Assembly: GCA_934256595.1 (NCBI GenBank)
Contig: CAKQOW010000002.1
Coordinates: 1-64,000, forward strand
Source: an uncultured Clostridia bacterium
GTDB lineage: Bacteria > Bacillota > Clostridia > Peptostreptococcales > Anaerovoracaceae
Direction of reading: 5' to 3'
DNA: 64,000 nucleotides
The number at the start of each line of letters is the position of its first letter. Position 1 is the first letter of the stretch. The notes beneath the pieces are model-generated. The model was not told the DNA's origin, did no database searches, and worked only from the letters and a program-made list of their open reading frames with translations. Positions 1-8,568 of this stretch are shown one piece after another. The position numbers and the translations under genes are program-made.

Positions 1-98
1 TGGTTCGGAATAGTGTAGTGCTGGCGGTCTATCTCTTGTTTTCGGTTGCTTGCTTCCTTACCGTACATGAGCATTTTAGGCGGGTTTGTATGCTTCAT
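1..98 (-). CDS. 5' end of an unidentified gene, cut by window edge
   Basis: An ATG at 98 (minus strand) follows a strong ribosome binding site (AAGGAGGC, 8-nt spacing, 107-114) and opens a frame with no stop to the window edge, 32 codons. The visible residues start MKHTNPPKMLMYGKEASN and are basic and hydrophilic, with no signal peptide or membrane segment. A sigma-A promoter 73 bases upstream supports a real gene. I do not recognise the family from so little sequence; a transposase or other accessory protein is possible but not shown. Confidence 0.6.
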   Translation of the reverse strand, partial: MKHTNPPKMLMYGKEASNRKQEIDRQHYTIPN

Positions 99-170
99 CT
101 ACTGTTGCCTCCTTAATTATATATCAAATGAACTGCATATTACAAGTTCTGAGTTGTCTTATTGAATATA

Positions 171-199
171 ATTATACGAGGCTTATTTGCACTAGTCAA
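171..199 (-). promoter_or_regulatory. Sigma-A promoter of the partial gene at 1-98
   Basis: Minus strand: -35 TTGACT (194-199), 17-base spacer, -10 TATAAT (171-176). Predicted start is near 164, giving a leader of about 65 bases before the ATG at 98. Confidence 0.65.
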
Positions 200-264
200 C
201 CATATTTTCTATAAAATGTATTTTTTACATATTTTTTAGGTTTTTGTATACAATCACACAAATA

Positions 265-282
265 GGCGGTCATACGACCGCC
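265..282 (-). terminator. Hairpin downstream of the surface-protein gene
   Basis: A perfect 7-bp stem (GGCGGTC / GACCGCC, loop ATAC) sits 18 bases after the stop of the surface-protein gene. There is only a weak T-rich tail on the minus strand, so its strength as an intrinsic terminator is uncertain. Confidence 0.5.
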
Positions 283-299
283 CACCTTATTCAGGTTAC

Positions 300-2916
300 T
301 TACTTCTTCACCTTTTTCGACTCAATATCAGACCACTCAGTATAGTATTTCTTGCCGTCTATTGTACGCACGCCTCTAACCTTGTAGTAATATCTCTTAC
401 CGTCTTTCAGATTTTTGGCATTTACAATTCTGGAAGCCTTACCGCTCTTAGTAGTATATATCTTACTGTACTTTCCGTTCTTTTTAACTGCACGCAGAAT
501 TTCAAAGCCGTCTACCCTGTAGCCCTTTGATTTCTTCCACTTAATCACGATGTTTCCATCCTTGTTCACAGTTATTTCAAGTTCAATCTCTGTGTTTTTA
601 ACTCCCCTGATTATGTGCTTGTTATCAGCAGGTTTGACAGGCTCAGTCTGTTTTTTCTCTGTTTTTACCTCTATTGTATCGCCTGTTTTAAGGCCTGTGA
701 TTTCTGTAACCTTGCCTTTGGAAATACCGTTAGCAAGGACGTCAACTATCTCGTAGCCTTCTTCTACAATGATAGTTGCCTTAGTACCGTCACTGCTTAA
801 TTCTGCCTTAAAGCCCTCTCCTGCAGTAATGGAAGGCTTCTGTACCGGTGGTTTATATGTACTGCCGGAGGATTTAGAGCGAACAGTTACTTTAAACTTT
901 ATGTCATAGTATGTATTGCCGTCAGCAGAGTCAACACCTACAGTAATTATTCCGCTATCACCTGCAGCAGCATCGCTCTTGACTGTAAATCCAACCATCT
1001 CCTTGTCCTGTACCTTATGCGGCGGAATACTTCTGTCAAAAACATTATCATATGTGTGCGCACTACCTATTTTATCCATGTCATTCTTTTTATAGCTGCT
1101 CAAATCAACTTCCCTGCTCTCACCTGCCAGAACCCTGATTTCAGGTGCGATAACATCTGCTTCCTGTTTAGCTGATATAGCAAAGTTCTTTGTTACTGAG
1201 CCATCGTAGTTGCCTTTACCTGTAATAATAACATTATATGTACCTGCGCCAATCGGCTTATTTTCTCTTAAAGTACCTGTACTGTCAGGCTTTATTTCAT
1301 ATGTAACATCATAATCAGTACCTTCAACCAGTGTCCTGCTTCCGTCAGTTACAGTAATCTCCGGTGTAATCGTATTGCCGGTATATGTTTGTTCATCTAT
1401 CTTCTCAATCATACTTTCTGCAAGTGGCTTTGCACCTACAATAAATGTACCAACCTGCAGACCATTAACACTGGCAAAGTTCTCTCCCTCTGCAACGTCA
1501 ACCTTAACTGTATATTCACCTGCATCCTTTACTTCAGTCACTTCACTGTCAGATTTATAATATTTAACAGTAACAACGCCACAGCCTGTATATTTTCTGT
1601 CTAAAGCAACCTGTGCAGTCTTGGCATTGCCGTCATAGACTAAAGTTGCAGGAGGCATAAAAGTAAAGTCGTCTGCAACTGCTATTCTCTTACTTACATT
1701 CAGGTAATAATAGGTGTAATAGTCCCGTTTGGTAGAATCTTGATTTTTTTTGATTGCCTTAATTATAGCTGGTCCCACACCGACAATAGCCACTTCACCT
1801 GTATCCTTGTTAACGCTTGCAACAGTAGGATTGTTACTTGAATAAGTCACCTTGCCCCCAACAGACCCTACCTCTAACCGGTTTTCAACACTGTCACCAT
1901 ACTGTTTATCCAAAGTTTTAGAAGCAAAATCAAAACCTGTCTGTGTCGATAATTGGCTAACGTCTATTTTATTATCATCAGTATAGCGAATTTTATATGA
2001 TGCATCATCTGACATAAAATACTCGCTATAGTCTGTTTCATTTTCATTTGTAATTGATTTAAGTCCGGTTCCTGCATTTGACATATAGAAAACACCTATC
2101 TTTGCATCTTTACCAAGCCCGCCTTCACCAATAGTAATTGGGGTGCTAGTGTAATTAAATAAATTCCTAACCGCATTACCATTTAAATTTCCTATTATCT
2201 GCACATTACCGCTGACTTCGAATGTTCCAGCAAGAATATATACCCCGGCTCCCAAAGAGTCTGCTCTATTCCTTATAATGCTTCCGCCGTACATGTTAAA
2301 ATTACCACTGTACCGCTCAGGACCCATATATACTCCTCCGCCGTTCTCTTTTATAACGCCGTCATACATATTGGCAGTTCCACGTATCACAAGTCCTCTG
2401 CCGATGCAGTTTCTGATAATACCGGCATACATATTAAAAGTCTTTTCGTTGCCAACGAACACTCCTCCACCACCATATGCAATACTTCCGGTATTACGGC
2501 TGCAGTCAGTTAAATCAAATCTGCCGTTTGTTATGTATATTACATAATTGACTTCATCTCCTGTAATCATCTTACCATTCAGGCACAGTACAGTACCATC
2601 AGCAGGCTTCCATATTCCGTCCACTGTAACATTCTCTGTCAGATAATAATTTCCTGTTTCTGCTGGCAATGAATTACTTGCAGTTTTACCATCTCCATTC
2701 TGTTCTTTTGCAAGTGTATCTGTCCATTCTATAAATGTTTTCTCTTCTGCATCTTCTGCTGTATGATTACCTATCGTCTGATGTACTGCACCACAAACAC
2801 AATGTTTATGTTCAGTTGTTTTAGTTGTCTGTGCAAACACCCCCCCCACCTGCCATCGGTATCATTGTTAATACCATACATATGGACAGGAGTATGCTGA
2901 ATAATCTCTTTTTCAC
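300..2916 (-). CDS. Large secreted Ig-like/Fn3 surface protein; signal peptide out of frame across a poly-G tract
   Basis: The 849-residue open frame (300-2849) begins just inside the mature protein. A GTG at 2916 with RBS GGAGGAATT encodes a textbook signal peptide (MKKRLFSILLSICMVLTMIP...), but this frame meets TAA at 2821-2823. Removing one base from the run of eight Gs (2840-2847) fuses the peptide in frame to ...GGVFA-QTT, a plausible signal-peptidase site. The mature part reads as an N-terminal beta-helix-like region with repeated NMY-G-I motifs (about residues 60-240), a BIG2-type Ig domain (about 300-390), further Ig/MBG-like modules (390-560), and an Fn3-like C-terminus (about 760-849). 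No LPXTG anchor is visible. Probable role is adhesion or wall association. The gene is either phase-variable, broken, or affected by a homopolymer base-call error. Confidence 0.75.
2840..2847 (-). repeat. Poly-G tract (G8) at the signal-peptide junction
   Basis: Eight Gs on the coding strand, directly after the signal peptide core. Seven or ten Gs would place the signal peptide in frame with the mature protein; eight does not. Confidence 0.9.
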
Positions 2917-3174
2917 TATATAATTCCTCCTTTACTAAGTTAATTTATCCTCTGTACCTTACCAGTCTGCTTATCTGATGCCCCTCCTTCCCTTTAAATT
3001 ACCTTTGTCAAGGGATTATATAATATTTTTTTCAAAAAAGATATTAACCATTGGTTAGTTTTTTTGCCTTAAACAAGATTTTTTTATGTAAATCAACCAC
3101 ATCAATTGCATTAAGCATATATCCTTTATCCGGATATTTCATTAAGAAAAGCCCGTTTCCTGTTTTGGCGCACT

Positions 3175-3196
3175 GAAAAAGGACTCCGGAGAGTCC
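3175..3196 (-). terminator. Intrinsic terminator after the HdeD-like gene
   Basis: Minus strand: 6-bp stem GGACTC/GAGTCC with a 4-base loop (3181-3196), followed directly by TTTTT (3176-3180). It lies 14 bases after the HdeD-like stop. Confidence 0.8.
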
Positions 3197-3209
3197 CTGA
3201 TCAAGGTTG

Positions 3210-3815
3210 CTATTTTTCCACAAAGTCAACGTCTATGATATCGTCAGCCTTTTCTTCCATGGCTTTTTTGAGCCTGCTTATTTTTCTTGAAATATACAGC
3301 AGGGATATTATGTCGGCAATACCGTCTGCAATGAGGAAGATGCCTGCAAAGGTCATAAGCGCAACAGCGCTTGCAAAAGGATTGAACAGTACAACTATGC
3401 CTGCTGCCGCCATTATGATTGCTGTAAGGAGTATAATCCACCAGCCCTGACCTTTAATCCTGAGAAGATCAACAGCATACTGTATCTTCAGAACTCCGTC
3501 AGCAAGCATTATAATTCCGATGATCGTAACTATAAAGCCTGCAAGAAATTCAGGTTTTATGAATATGAATATGCCGCCTGCTATAAGGACTGCTCCCTGT
3601 ACAAGTCCGTAGGAGCCGAAGATATTGAAACGGCTGGTTCTGAAATATCCCGCAAGTCTTGTAATTCCCCATACACACAGAGCCGCCGCTATTATATAGC
3701 ATATGGTTACGGCGCTGGCTGCCGGGAATATAACGAAGACTATTCCCATAATTATAAGGGCTATTGCCATAAATATTATTTCACGTTTAATTCCGTATAT
3801 TTTCTTTTTACCCAT
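3210..3815 (-). CDS. HdeD/DUF308 family integral membrane protein
   Basis: About 201 residues from the ATG at 3815, chosen over the ATG at 3851 because AGAGGTG lies just upstream and the longer form would overlap the preceding gene. Six hydrophobic helices in three pairs, with the short Gly-rich turns typical of the HdeD family (for example FPAASAVTICYIIAAAL and FNPFASAVALMTFAGIFLIADGI). The C-terminus is cytoplasmic and charged, ending DDIIDVDFVEK. E. coli HdeD is linked to acid resistance, but the function of the Firmicute members is not established. It follows the alpha/beta hydrolase by 11 bases, so the two are probably cotranscribed, and an intrinsic terminator follows. Confidence 0.8.
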   Translation of the reverse strand: MGKKKIYGIKREIIFMAIALIIMGIVFVIFPAASAVTICYIIAAALCVWGITRLAGYFRTSRFNIFGSYGLVQGAVLIAGGIFIFIKPEFLAGFIVTIIGIIMLADGVLKIQYAVDLLRIKGQGWWIILLTAIIMAAAGIVVLFNPFASAVALMTFAGIFLIADGIADIISLLYISRKISRLKKAMEEKADDIIDVDFVEK

Positions 3816-3826
3816 TATAACACCTC

Positions 3827-4678
3827 TTATCTTACTGTTTCGGTTATCCACTGTCCTATTTTGTTTATTACCTCTTCACCTGTGCTTTCAGGTCCGCCGT
3901 TGTGGATTTCATGATAAAGACCCGGCCATTCCACATAGGTGCATATATCGCCCTCGTTTGCCGCAAGTTTTCTGGAGCCGTTTACATCACATATTTTGTC
4001 GGAATCGCCATGCATCAGCAGCAGCGGCTTTTCACAGCCTCTGCCTTTTTTCTCCCATTTGCCGTCATAAAGAGCGTTGCCTATTGAAAAGCCCTCTATA
4101 GCCGTCTGCAGACTTATTTTGTTGTGGGTCATAGGATCATCGTTATAGCCTGTCACAAGCTTTGGATTTCCCAGTATGGTTTCGTCTATATCAGAGCCTA
4201 TGGTAAGCGACGGCAAAAGCTTTGACATAAAGTTTACCGTATGATACAAAGCCCCTGTAACAGGTCTTACAAGCTTAATCCACGGCGCCGATATGACATA
4301 AGCCGACGGCACTCCGTTGAGCCTGCCTCTGTATCTGTAATCAAGACCGATATTGCCTCCCATACTGTGTCCATAGAGAATAACAGGTTTATCCGGATAA
4401 TGCTCCATTGCATATTCCAGCATGCCGTCTATGTCCGAAAGCACATCGGTTCTCGGCGCGCAGTGTCCCGGTTTGCCCTCTGTGGCTCCATGACCTCTTA
4501 AATCCATACCTATCATTTTAATTCCGTATTCTTCAAGTATGCCCGCCATTCTTTCATATCTGAGAAAGTATTCGCCTATGCCGTGCACGCAGCACATTAT
4601 ATATTTCGGGTCACTGCAGAAAAGCTCATATGCTTTAAGGCCGTCAAGTGAGGATTTAATGGTTATTTCTCTGTTCAT
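3827..4678 (-). CDS. Alpha/beta hydrolase, monoacylglycerol-lipase-like (Hydrolase_4/S33)
   Basis: 283 residues. The nucleophile elbow GHSMGG (Ser105), oxyanion-loop HG (32-33), the RGHG motif (61-64), a late Asp in HGDSDKICD and a His in YHEIHN form the complete catalytic set of the PldB/monoacylglycerol lipase group. There is no signal peptide, so it should be cytoplasmic and act on small esters or lysolipids; the substrate cannot be read from sequence. It is the first gene of a probable two-gene unit with the HdeD-like membrane protein. Confidence 0.85.
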   Translation of the reverse strand: MNREITIKSSLDGLKAYELFCSDPKYIMCCVHGIGEYFLRYERMAGILEEYGIKMIGMDLRGHGATEGKPGHCAPRTDVLSDIDGMLEYAMEHYPDKPVILYGHSMGGNIGLDYRYRGRLNGVPSAYVISAPWIKLVRPVTGALYHTVNFMSKLLPSLTIGSDIDETILGNPKLVTGYNDDPMTHNKISLQTAIEGFSIGNALYDGKWEKKGRGCEKPLLLMHGDSDKICDVNGSRKLAANEGDICTYVEWPGLYHEIHNGGPESTGEEVINKIGQWITETVR

Positions 4679-4825
4679 AGCTCAAGTTCCTTTCATTTCA
4701 TAACATTAAAAATCCAAGTTATTACATCAGGAGACCGTTTAACGCCGCTGCTATTGAACTGCCTCTGATAATATATTATTTTAGATTTATCGCTGAACCG
4801 GCAAATAATCTCTAAGGAGAAGAAA

Positions 4826-4930
4826 ATGAACAAAATATGCTGCATTTGCGGCGCAAACTATGGAGAAATTGCTTTTAAGGGCGAATATATCTGTGACAAC
4901 TGCGCCCATTTTTTAAAAGAAAACTTTTAA
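4826..4930 (+). CDS. 34-residue CxxC...CxxC protein, Gin (sigma-G inhibitor)-like
   Basis: Plus-strand gene with RBS AAGGAGA (4814-4820), ATG 4826 and TAA 4928-4930. The product contains C-I-C-G near the N-terminus (Cys5, 6 and 8 in CCIC) and ICDNC near residue 25, followed by a short hydrophobic tail. The spacing CxxC-x(14-15)-ICxxC-x-x-L matches the small zinc-binding Gin/CsfB family, which inhibits the forespore sigma factor SigG. Those proteins are usually 45-65 residues, so this would be a minimal version. The genome encodes sigG about 20 kb away. The gene is strongly supported by its RBS and motif; the Gin identity is inference, and another small zinc-ribbon protein is the alternative. 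Confidence 0.6.
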   Translation: MNKICCICGANYGEIAFKGEYICDNCAHFLKENF

Positions 4931-4940
4931 CACGCCGTGA

Positions 4941-5132
4941 GCAAGAAATCCCCCACCTCTACAGGTGGCGGGATGAATTGCGATAAACACATGGTAGGCC
5001 AGGAACTGGCCGAACCCAACGCCTGCGGACACTGCATCAGACCTGTCGATGCCGTAAGGTATCAGCCGGGCAGTAGTGGTTGAAGCAGGAAGCTCCGACT
5101 TCTAAGCGAAGCGAAAGTCGGGATAGTTCACT
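4941..5132 (+). mobile_element. IS200/IS605-type relic: end hairpin plus decayed tnpB 3' end
   Basis: The left part has a hairpin at 4950-4972 (CCACCT/AGGTGG core with flanking CCC/GGG). After about 20 bases comes coding-like sequence reading ...AEPNACGHCIRPVDA, then after a frameshift GISRAVVVEAGSSDF and a TAA at 5103-5105. This is typical of the C-terminus of IS605 OrfB/TnpB. The stop is followed by a hairpin (5095-5101 with 5115-5121), as found at the right end of these elements, where the omega/reRNA scaffold lies. Neither tnpA nor the catalytic part of tnpB is present. It is therefore either a deletion derivative or a non-autonomous element. Confidence 0.65.
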
Positions 5133-5170
5133 ATAAAAAATCATTCGGGACGGCTTTGCAATCCAGCTAG

Positions 5171-5797
5171 CTAGTACTTTCTAATGCCGGTTCGGCGATT
5201 TCCCCCTTGTTTTTCACGGTTAATTCGTTTTCTGGTCTTTGGCTTCATCACAGAAAAACCGAATTTACCGATAGGCTGACGTTTAAGCCCGAAGTACTCG
5301 CCGTGATTGTATGCCACAAGCGATGCCTTGTCCAGCCTGATGCGGTCTGCCTGGTCTATATACTGCTCATCGACGTGAACCTTGAGAATGTCTGCGATAA
5401 ACATATCGTGGCTGCCAAGCTCTATTATCTCACGCACCCGGCATTCTATATTGACAGGCGATTCTTTAATCATCGGACACCTGACGAGCTGTGATTTTTC
5501 GGGTGTCAGCTTCATCTCTTTGAATTTGTCTGTGTCACGGCCGGATCTGACACCGCAAAAATCCGTTGCAAATGCCAGTTCCTCACTGCACAGGTTTATT
5601 ACAAATTCTCCTGTGCTTTTAATTATGTTATGTGAATACCGTTCTTTTCTGACCGATATATATGTCATCGGCGGATTTGAGTTTACTATGCCTGTCCATG
5701 CAATTGTAATGATATTGGGTTTCCTGCTGCCGCAGCTTACCATTACCGCAGGAACGGGATTAAGCATCGCTCCGCCCTTAAAGGTTCTTTTGGCCAT
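5171..5797 (-). CDS. Flavin reductase family protein (FMN-binding split barrel)
   Basis: 208 residues with the hallmarks of the flavoredoxin/DIM6 group: NPVPAVMVSCG near the N-terminus, NIITIAWTGIVNSNPPMTYISVRKERYSHNII (FMN phosphate-binding region), FVINLCSEELA and the C-terminal GKFGFSVMK. These are cytoplasmic FMN proteins that transfer electrons from NAD(P)H or protein partners. After the usual family end (about residue 184) there is an extra, strongly basic tail of about 24 residues that ends next to the IS605 relic, so the original C-terminus may have been altered. It starts 1 base after the stop of the pseudouridine synthase gene. Confidence 0.85.
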   Translation of the reverse strand: MAKRTFKGGAMLNPVPAVMVSCGSRKPNIITIAWTGIVNSNPPMTYISVRKERYSHNIIKSTGEFVINLCSEELAFATDFCGVRSGRDTDKFKEMKLTPEKSQLVRCPMIKESPVNIECRVREIIELGSHDMFIADILKVHVDEQYIDQADRIRLDKASLVAYNHGEYFGLKRQPIGKFGFSVMKPKTRKRINREKQGGNRRTGIRKY

Positions 5798-5798
5798 A

Positions 5799-6725
5799 TT
5801 ATCTCTCCCTCCTCAGCTTTTCGAGTATCGACTGAAATTCTTCGGGAAGCTCGCTGTCAAACTCCATATATTCTCCAGTCGACGGGTGTACAAATCCCAG
5901 AGTTTTGGCATGGAGCATCTGCCCCTGCGCGCCGTAGAGAGGCTTTTTAGGCCCATATACAATATCTCCTAAAAGCGGGTGTTTTATATATGCCATATGG
6001 ACTCTTATCTGATGCGTCCTGCCGGTTTTGAGTACCGCTTCTATGAGGGTAAATCTGCCGAACCTCTCAAGCACTCTGTAGGTCGTATACGCTTCCTTGG
6101 AATTGCTGTATGTAACAGCCTGTCTGAGTCTGTTTGACGGATCTCTGCCTATGGGAGCGTCAATTACTCCCTCGTCTTCTGTAAAATTGTTATATACTAT
6201 AGCCTGATAGGATCTTTTAATCGTATGCTTTTCGAGCTGCGCGGCAAGGCTTTTGTGAGCCTCGTCGTTTTTGGCTATCATAAGCAGTCCGCTGGTGTCC
6301 TTGTCTATTCTGTGCACAATTCCCGGCCTTATAACTCCGTTGATAGACGACAGTCTGCCTTTGCAGTGATACATTACGGCATTAACCAGCGTGCCTGTGC
6401 AGTTGCCTGCCGCAGGGTGAACCACCATTCCCTTGGGCTTGTTTACAACCAGCACATCGTCATCTTCATAAACTATGTCAAGAGGTATGTTTTCGGCTGC
6501 AACATCAAGCTCCTCAGGCTCCGGCACCAGAACTTCCACAAGGTCGCCGGCTTCAATTTTTCGTTTTTTTTCCGTGCATGTCTGTCCGTTTACGCTGACG
6601 CTGCCCTGCTCTATAAGTTTCTGGACTGCGCTTCTTGAAAGATTCTGCACGATACCGGCAAGAGCAGCATCAATTCTGCTGCCCTTCATATCATCTTCAA
6701 CTGTTATTTTTATCAGGTTTTCCAT
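5799..6725 (-). CDS. rluD: RluA/RluD-family pseudouridine synthase
   Basis: 308 residues. An N-terminal S4 RNA-binding domain (about 15-65) precedes the catalytic domain, with HRIDKDTSG containing the catalytic Asp141, VVNKPKGMVVHPA and the conserved GRTHQIRVH near residue 240. It isomerises uridine in 23S rRNA, most likely the helix-69 sites modified by RluD. It overlaps lspA by 29 bases, a near-universal Firmicute pairing (lspA-ylyB), so the two are translationally coupled. Exact target uridines are inferred from the family. Confidence 0.9.
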   Translation of the reverse strand: MENLIKITVEDDMKGSRIDAALAGIVQNLSRSAVQKLIEQGSVSVNGQTCTEKKRKIEAGDLVEVLVPEPEELDVAAENIPLDIVYEDDDVLVVNKPKGMVVHPAAGNCTGTLVNAVMYHCKGRLSSINGVIRPGIVHRIDKDTSGLLMIAKNDEAHKSLAAQLEKHTIKRSYQAIVYNNFTEDEGVIDAPIGRDPSNRLRQAVTYSNSKEAYTTYRVLERFGRFTLIEAVLKTGRTHQIRVHMAYIKHPLLGDIVYGPKKPLYGAQGQMLHAKTLGFVHPSTGEYMEFDSELPEEFQSILEKLRRER

Positions 6726-7170
6726 TTTTCCTACCGTCTATAACCAGCAGATAGAGTATGAGAAGTCCGCAGCCTGCGCATACCGCTATATCCGCTATAT
6801 TGAATATGGGATTCCATATTTTAAAGTCAATAAAATCTATAACATATCCGTAGAGGCTGCGGTCAATCAGATTGCCTATGCCGCCTCCTGTAATGAGGGC
6901 TATGGATATGAGTACAAGTCTGTCCAGCCGTTTTCGGTACAGGACGAGTATTACTATCCCGGCTATCATCATAAGAGCGGGAAGCCCTATAAGAAATATG
7001 GCCTTGCCTGCCATAATTCCAAAGGCCGCGCCGTCATTGTGAATGTATGTTATATGAAAAAAGTTGTTTATCACCGGAATTGTCTGACCCTCTATCATAG
7101 CGCCTGAAACTATATGCTTGACAAGCTGGTCAAAAACAACGGTTCCTGCAATTATTAAAATCAAATACAT
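6697..7170 (-). CDS. lspA: Lipoprotein signal peptidase (signal peptidase II)
   Basis: 157 residues with four membrane helices. The catalytic aspartates are Asp103 (in GNLIDR) and Asp127 (in FNIADIAV), and the conserved N-terminal FDQLVK and HNDGAAFG motifs are present. It cleaves the signal peptides of diacylglyceryl-modified prolipoproteins, such as the PstS and BMP lipoproteins encoded in this window. It is followed with overlap by rluD and preceded by divIVA and a hairpin. Confidence 0.95.
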   Translation of the reverse strand: MYLILIIAGTVVFDQLVKHIVSGAMIEGQTIPVINNFFHITYIHNDGAAFGIMAGKAIFLIGLPALMMIAGIVILVLYRKRLDRLVLISIALITGGGIGNLIDRSLYGYVIDFIDFKIWNPIFNIADIAVCAGCGLLILYLLVIDGRKNGKPDKNNS

Positions 7171-7175
7171 AGAAA

Positions 7176-7195
7176 ATACGGGGCAAAAACGCCCC
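7176..7195 (-). terminator. Hairpin between divIVA and lspA
   Basis: 5-bp GC-only stem (GGGGC/GCCCC, 7180-7195) followed on the minus strand by GTATTTT. Probably a partial terminator, since lspA and rluD have no obvious promoter of their own. Confidence 0.55.
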
Positions 7196-7203
7196 TGCTC
7201 CTC

Positions 7204-7773
7204 TTATCTAATATTAATCATGGTTTTGGATATATCAGCCTTATCCGCTGTATCTCCTGCCCTGCCTGTTCTGAGGGTTTCTTTTTCTTCCGGCAGGCTC
7301 TTGACTAAATCGTCTGCCTCTGTGAAAATATCAGCGCTGAGCATATCAAATCTTTCAAGCTCCGCTTCGAGAAGATTTCTGTATTTCTCCCTGAGCGCCG
7401 AAACTCTGGTTCTTATGCTCTTGCTTTCGTCCATAAATCTTTCGGAGGTTTCTCTGGCCTCACGTCTGATAAGGTCCGCGTCAAGCTCTGCATTTTTGAG
7501 AAGCACCTCTGCACGCTTTTCGGCGCTTGCCGAGATTTCGCTCATAAGCCTTTTGGCTGTTTCAAGGGTCTCTAAAACCTCGCTCTCTGTGTTTCTGCTG
7601 GTGGCAAGCTCGTCCTTCAGCTTGCTGTTTTCTTCAGAGAGCTCTCTGTTTGTTCTGATGAGGTTTTCCATTTCGAGAATTATAAGGTTGAGGAATGTAT
7701 CCACTTCCTCCTCCTTGTATCCTCTGACGCCTCTTGTAAATTCTTTTTGTTCTATGTCAACAGGTGTAATCAT
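7204..7773 (-). CDS. divIVA: DivIVA-family cell-division/polarity protein
   Basis: 189 residues starting MITPVDIEQKEFTRGVRGYKEEEVDTF, the conserved membrane-binding N-terminus of DivIVA. A long heptad coiled coil rich in Glu, Lys and Arg follows to about residue 160, then an unstructured tail. DivIVA binds negatively curved membrane at septa and poles and recruits division or sporulation partners. It lies in the classical ylmE-sepF-ylmG-divIVA order, 15 bases after ylmG, consistent with one operon. Confidence 0.92.
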   Translation of the reverse strand: MITPVDIEQKEFTRGVRGYKEEEVDTFLNLIILEMENLIRTNRELSEENSKLKDELATSRNTESEVLETLETAKRLMSEISASAEKRAEVLLKNAELDADLIRREARETSERFMDESKSIRTRVSALREKYRNLLEAELERFDMLSADIFTEADDLVKSLPEEKETLRTGRAGDTADKADISKTMINIR

Positions 7774-7788
7774 TATATATCCTTTCTG

Positions 7789-8067
7789 TTATGACAGCAT
7801 CATTACGACTCTCAGGAGTATGTCTCTTGCCAGCATAATAACAAGGCACGCTAAAAGCAGTGACCAGTCAAACATACCGCCGCTGAATTTCGATGTTATT
7901 TTTCTGCATGGCGCTACGAGAAACTCTGTAAGGCCTGCCGATATTCTGTATATGGTCTGAACCCAGGATTTGCCGCTGCCCATAAGCCATGAGCAGAGCG
8001 CTCTGACAACCAAAAGTCCGAACAGAATATTAGAAACAATTATTATTGCTTTTCCCAGTAATACCAT
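7789..8067 (-). CDS. ylmG: YggT/YlmG family membrane protein
   Basis: 92 residues, two membrane helices separated by a loop with the family signature (SWVQTIYRISAGLTEFLVAPCRKI). YlmG proteins sit beside sepF in Gram-positive bacteria and chloroplast ancestors and are linked to division and membrane organisation, but the molecular function is not defined. It is 9 bases downstream of sepF and 15 upstream of divIVA. Confidence 0.88.
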   Translation of the reverse strand: MVLLGKAIIIVSNILFGLLVVRALCSWLMGSGKSWVQTIYRISAGLTEFLVAPCRKITSKFSGGMFDWSLLLACLVIMLARDILLRVVMMLS

Positions 8068-8076
8068 TCCTGCTCC

Positions 8077-8559
8077 TTATCTTTTGAGCTGGCTGCCAAA
8101 TTCAAAGCCTTTGTGCTCAACGCTTGAATTGATATCCACATTCTCAGGAGCAAATACAAATATATTGTTTGCAACTTTTTGAACATTGCCGTTAAGGGCA
8201 TATGTTGCTCCGCTTAAAAAGTCGAATATTTTTCTTGCTGTGTCCGACTCAAGTCTTTCGAGATTAACTATAACAGGTTTTCTGCTCTTGAGATTATCCA
8301 CAAGCTTAGGAGCCTCTTCAAATCCCTTTGGCTCTAAAACAACCATCTTGAACGGATGTGTGTTTACAGTAGTTCCCTTCTGCATATTAACCACCTTGCT
8401 TTCTTTTATTTCGTTTCTGCGAGGCTCAAATGAAGTGCGGGGCTGCGCCTCTCTTCTTTCCATTCTGCTCTCAGCTTCTCTTATTTCTTCTTCTGTGATT
8501 TCCTCTTCATCAAAATCCTCAATACCTACAAGATCCTTAAATTTGTCTACAAAACCCAT
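8077..8559 (-). CDS. sepF: Cell division protein SepF
   Basis: 160 residues: an N-terminal amphipathic stretch (MGFVDKFKDLVG) for membrane binding, an acidic then basic linker to about residue 55, and the compact SepF domain with PFKMVVLEPKGFEEAPKLVD, KPVIVNLERL and the Gly-rich dimer motif FLSGATYALNG. SepF forms rings that tether FtsZ to the membrane and shape the septum. It is 9 bases downstream of ylmE. Confidence 0.95.
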   Translation of the reverse strand: MGFVDKFKDLVGIEDFDEEEITEEEIREAESRMERREAQPRTSFEPRRNEIKESKVVNMQKGTTVNTHPFKMVVLEPKGFEEAPKLVDNLKSRKPVIVNLERLESDTARKIFDFLSGATYALNGNVQKVANNIFVFAPENVDINSSVEHKGFEFGSQLKR

Positions 8560-8568
8560 ATTGTCCTC

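Noticed and set aside
3044..3229. 61-codon minus-strand frame after the HdeD-like gene
   Set aside because: It overlaps the end of the HdeD-like gene, lacks a ribosome binding site and runs through a clear intrinsic terminator (3175-3196).
7118..7960. 280-codon plus-strand frame, very Ser/Leu-rich
   Set aside because: Antisense shadow of divIVA and ylmG; composition is that of a reversed coiled-coil gene.
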